The notes under the pieces were generated by a model. It had not been told where the DNA came from, ran no database searches, and was given only the letters and a program-made list of their open reading frames with translations. The position numbers and the translations under genes are program-made. 64,000 bases of DNA from Polaribacter sp. Q13 (lineage in GTDB: Bacteria; Bacteroidota; Bacteroidia; Flavobacteriales; Flavobacteriaceae): contig NZ_CP074436.1 of assembly GCF_016858305.2 (NCBI RefSeq), positions 206,001 to 270,000 of the forward strand, read 5' to 3'. Every line of letters begins with the position of its first letter. Positions within the stretch are counted from its first letter, which is position 1. Shown here piece by piece: positions 61,210-64,000 of this stretch.

Positions 61210-64000
61210 TTATTCTGTTATGTTATCAGATTTTTTATAAATTTCTTTTAATTCTTCAATAGTTTCTTCGGACGGATTTTCCCACATCCCTCTTTGAATC
61301 GCTTCCAGCATACGCTCAGACATATCTTTTAAGGCCCAAGGATTGTGTTCTTCTATAAAAGCTTGGTTATCCTCGTCAAACAAATAAGAATCTGTAATTT
61401 GTTCGTACATAAAATCTTCTATTAAATTGGTGGTGGCATCATAAGCAAACAAATAATCCATGGTGGCAGCCATTTCAAAAGCACCTTTATACCCATGTTC
61501 TTGCATCCCTTGCATCCATTTTGGGTTTACAACCCTAGAGCGAAAAACTTTTAATAATTCTTCTTTTAAAGATTTCACCTTCGGATTATCAGGTCTAGAA
61601 TGATCTCCAAAATACGTTTCTGGTTGAGATCCTTTTATAGTATTTACGGCTGCCGTCATTCCTCCTTGAAACTGATAATAATCATCAGAATCTAAAATAT
61701 CATGCTCTCTATTATCTTGATTTTGCATCACCACTTCAATATTAGATAATCGTTTTTTAAACGTTTCATGTGCAGATTTTCCACTATTGTCTTTTCCGTA
61801 ATACGCATAACCACTCCAATTGATATACGCTTGCGCTAAATCATCTGAAGTTGTCCAGTTTTTTCCATCAATTAAACCTTGTAAACCTGCACCATACGCA
61901 CCAGGTTTCGAACCGAATACTCGATACAAAGCTCTTTCATTGGCTTGTTTTTCATCTAAACCTTCTTCTTGCCATTGCAGTTTTTCTTCATCAAAACGTT
62001 TTTTTATAGGGTTTTGTTCATCGGTTTCATCTAGCGTAGCTACTTTTTCTACAGCGGCATTAAAGAGAGAAATTAAATCAGGAAAAGCATCCCTAAAAAA
62101 ACCAGAAATACGCAACATTACATCTACTCTAGGTCTTCTCAATTCTAAGGTAGATAGTACTTTAAAATCTTTTACTCTTCGGTTGCTTCCTTGCCAAACG
62201 GGTATTACACCAATTAAGGCCAATGCTTGGGCAATATCATCGCCACTGGTTCGCATGGTAGAAGTACCCCAAACTGATAAACCAATAGAAGTAGGGTATT
62301 CTCCGTTTTCTTGTAAATAACGATCAATAATATTCTGAGCACTTTTTTGTCCTAATTGGTATGCGGTTTCAGAAGGAACAGTACGTACATCAACAGAATA
62401 AAAATTTCGTCCCGTAGGTAAAATATCTAAACGACCTCTTGTAGGAGCGCCAGAACCTCCGGCAGGTATGTATTGCCCGTTTAAACCTTTAATTAAATGG
62501 GTGATTTCATTACTTGTTTTTTCTAAAACGGGTACTGTATGTTGTTGTATATAGTTTAATATTTGATTGGTGTATTGTCCAATATTCTCAATTACATCGT
62601 TGTTAAATAATTGCGTTACAAGGTTCTTCGCTTTGTTTTCTAATAACTCAACTGCTTGTCCGTAAGTTCTGCAGGAAATTTCAAAAATGTCTTTTTCAAG
62701 TTTATCTGAGTAGACAACATTTATAGGATCAAAATCGAGTTGTAAATCTTCAGCCAAACTCTGTGTAATTCCTTTTAAATCGCCTTGTGGCAAACGATGC
62801 AAAGCAACAATTAAATCTATTAATTTTTCTTCTCTTGGTAGTTTCCCTAAAATATGTAATCCACCTCTAATTTGCGATTCTTTCAGTTCACATAAATAAC
62901 CGTCAATCACTTCTAATAAAGCATCAATATCTTTACCATCTTGGTTTAAATCAGATTTAAGATGGGTTTCATTTACCAGCGTTTCAATCTTTGTTTTAAT
63001 TAAAGAGGCTCTTCTTTTATCAACCAAAGCCGACTCGTAAAACTCATCAATTAACAGTTCTAGTTTTAGTAAATCGCCATAATTCTCTGCGCGTGTCATT
63101 GGCGGAATTAAATGGTCTAATATAATTGCTTGGTTTCTTCTTTTAGCTTGTGTTCCTTCTCCTGGATCATTAATAATAAACGGATAAAAATGAGGAATAG
63201 CGCCTAAAATAGCCGCAGGAAAACACGTTTCTTTACTCAAAGCCACACTTTTTCCAGGCAACCATTCTAAATTTCCGTGCTTACCAATATGCACTAAAGC
63301 ATCTGCTTTAAAACTATGTTGCAACCAAATATAATAGGCTAAATAGGCTGGAGGAGGAGGTAAGTCTGGCGAGTGATAACTGGCTTGTAAATCTAAATTA
63401 TAACCTCTACTTGGCTGAATACTTACCAACACATTATCAGAAATAAAACCCGGAATTAAAAAAGAACCTTCTTTATAGTTTGGCGAATCTTTTGGGTTTC
63501 CCCATTGTGCTTCTACTGTATCTTTAAGTGTTTTAGAAAGCTGATTGTAGTACTTATAAAAAATAGCTTCGTCTAATTTAATAGAGTGGCGTTCATTTAA
63601 AGTATTTATCGTTTCTAAATCGTTGGTAACAGAATTGGTTAATTTATGTATAAGTTCTTTGGTCGTTTTAGGATAATCGGCCGCAAGGGCATAATTTTCA
63701 GCTGCCAATTGTGCTAAAATTTGCAAGGTACTTTGTGGCGTATCTAACCCAACACCATTTGCCAAACGACTATTGTTATTTGGATAATTAGGTAAAACCA
63801 ATGCAATTTTCTTATCAGCATTTTTTTTATACTGTAAGTTAATCCACGCTTTAGCCATTTGCGCAACAAACTCACAGCCTTCTATATTAGGGACATAAGA
63901 AACCACTTCAGAATCTGTTAAAGCATCTTTTTCTACCGATTCCTTAAACGAAATTACTTTCGATATAATTTTTCCATCCACCTCTGGCAACGCAATATTC
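61210..64000 (-). CDS. cobN: cobaltochelatase large subunit CobN (5' end outside window)
   Basis: Large subunit of the aerobic-type cobalt chelatase that inserts cobalt into the corrin ring. The open frame enters at the right edge (NIALPEVDGKIISK continues from outside) and reads about 930 residues, so roughly the first quarter is missing, since CobN proteins have about 1250-1400 residues. Clear family strings are LPNYPNNNSRLANGVGLDTP, LVHIGKHGNLEWLPGKSVAL, PAGGSGAPTRGRLDILPTGRNFY, SVWGTSTMRTSGDDIAQALAL and KPGAYGAGLQGLI. It is upstream of cobT, cobS and cobC on one strand. The likely cobalamin riboswitch and BtuB receptor would be beyond the edge. Confidence 0.93.
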   Translation of the reverse strand, partial: NIALPEVDGKIISKVISFKESVEKDALTDSEVVSYVPNIEGCEFVAQMAKAWINLQYKKNADKKIALVLPNYPNNNSRLANGVGLDTPQSTLQILAQLAAENYALAADYPKTTKELIHKLTNSVTNDLETINTLNERHSIKLDEAIFYKYYNQLSKTLKDTVEAQWGNPKDSPNYKEGSFLIPGFISDNVLVSIQPSRGYNLDLQASYHSPDLPPPPAYLAYYIWLQHSFKADALVHIGKHGNLEWLPGKSVALSKETCFPAAILGAIPHFYPFIINDPGEGTQAKRRNQAIILDHLIPPMTRAENYGDLLKLELLIDEFYESALVDKRRASLIKTKIETLVNETHLKSDLNQDGKDIDALLEVIDGYLCELKESQIRGGLHILGKLPREEKLIDLIVALHRLPQGDLKGITQSLAEDLQLDFDPINVVYSDKLEKDIFEISCRTYGQAVELLENKAKNLVTQLFNNDVIENIGQYTNQILNYIQQHTVPVLEKTSNEITHLIKGLNGQYIPAGGSGAPTRGRLDILPTGRNFYSVDVRTVPSETAYQLGQKSAQNIIDRYLQENGEYPTSIGLSVWGTSTMRTSGDDIAQALALIGVIPVWQGSNRRVKDFKVLSTLELRRPRVDVMLRISGFFRDAFPDLISLFNAAVEKVATLDETDEQNPIKKRFDEEKLQWQEEGLDEKQANERALYRVFGSKPGAYGAGLQGLIDGKNWTTSDDLAQAYINWSGYAYYGKDNSGKSAHETFKKRLSNIEVVMQNQDNREHDILDSDDYYQFQGGMTAAVNTIKGSQPETYFGDHSRPDNPKVKSLKEELLKVFRSRVVNPKWMQGMQEHGYKGAFEMAATMDYLFAYDATTNLIEDFMYEQITDSYLFDEDNQAFIEEHNPWALKDMSERMLEAIQRGMWENPSEETIEELKEIYKKSDNITE

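Overview
The window is typical of a marine member of the Flavobacteriaceae (Bacteroidota), close to Polaribacter or Tenacibaculum. That placement is inferred from gene content and style, not from a search. The DNA is very AT-rich. Many genes carry the Bacteroidota -7 promoter box TAnnTTTG. Several genes are typical of the phylum: a carboxypeptidase-like TonB-dependent receptor, GIN-domain and DUF4097 envelope proteins, an HMA-AraC fusion and a CobN-type corrin pathway. No rRNA, tRNA, CRISPR array, phage or complete insertion sequence was seen.

Layout. 0.4-8.5 kb: an APC permease, a TrkH/TrkA potassium uptake pair, a copper-handling group (HMA-AraC regulator, CopA ATPase, small HMA chaperone) and a Gdx-like SMR exporter. 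8.9-16.2 kb: an AraC-type regulator followed by four transcription units. One of these is a six-gene ergothioneine operon (egtB and egtD with four accessory genes). 16.5-23.5 kb: a cytidylyltransferase-like enzyme, an M1 aminopeptidase, Lon and a decayed higBA toxin-antitoxin locus. 23.5-33.3 kb: a methyltransferase, an ECF sigma/DUF4097/GIN operon, DUF1853, DUF2461, a MATE exporter, a thioesterase, a DEAD-box helicase and a TRIC-like membrane protein. 33.4-38.5 kb: a TetR-ABC-HlyD-TolC export operon. 38.9-46.6 kb: a cold-shock-domain protein, an AraC regulator with a TonB-dependent receptor, AroB, proline dehydrogenase and a LETM1-like protein. 46.6-54.7 kb: a thiamin locus under a TPP riboswitch (thiS, thiC, a TenI-like gene, thiD, thiE, thiG, thiH and a ThiF-rhodanese fusion). 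54.8-58.9 kb: TypA, an orphan domain protein, a SHOCT protein and gene debris. 58.9-64.0 kb: a cobalamin operon cobN-cobT-cobS-cobC on the minus strand; cobN runs off the right edge.

The most striking signal is at 8.9-15.4 kb. All four transcription units downstream of the AraC-type regulator share a TTTACCAT box whose distance to the promoter TTTG is 53 or 54 nt in every case. In three of the four a second, related box lies exactly 21 bp downstream of the first. All four -7 boxes lack the consensus first T. This looks like a class II activator regulon linking ergothioneine synthesis to an exported MoaF-like protein, an O-methyltransferase and an NmrA-like oxidoreductase. Inside the ergothioneine operon two accessory proteins lack residues central to their families: an MsrQ-like membrane protein without two of its usual histidines, and a racemase-like protein without its first catalytic cysteine.

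Other points of interest are an ABC exporter whose nucleotide-binding domain keeps only Walker A, a terminator-like hairpin in the leader of the cytidylyltransferase-like gene, a three-copy composite intergenic repeat, and a readable deletion scar through higBA.
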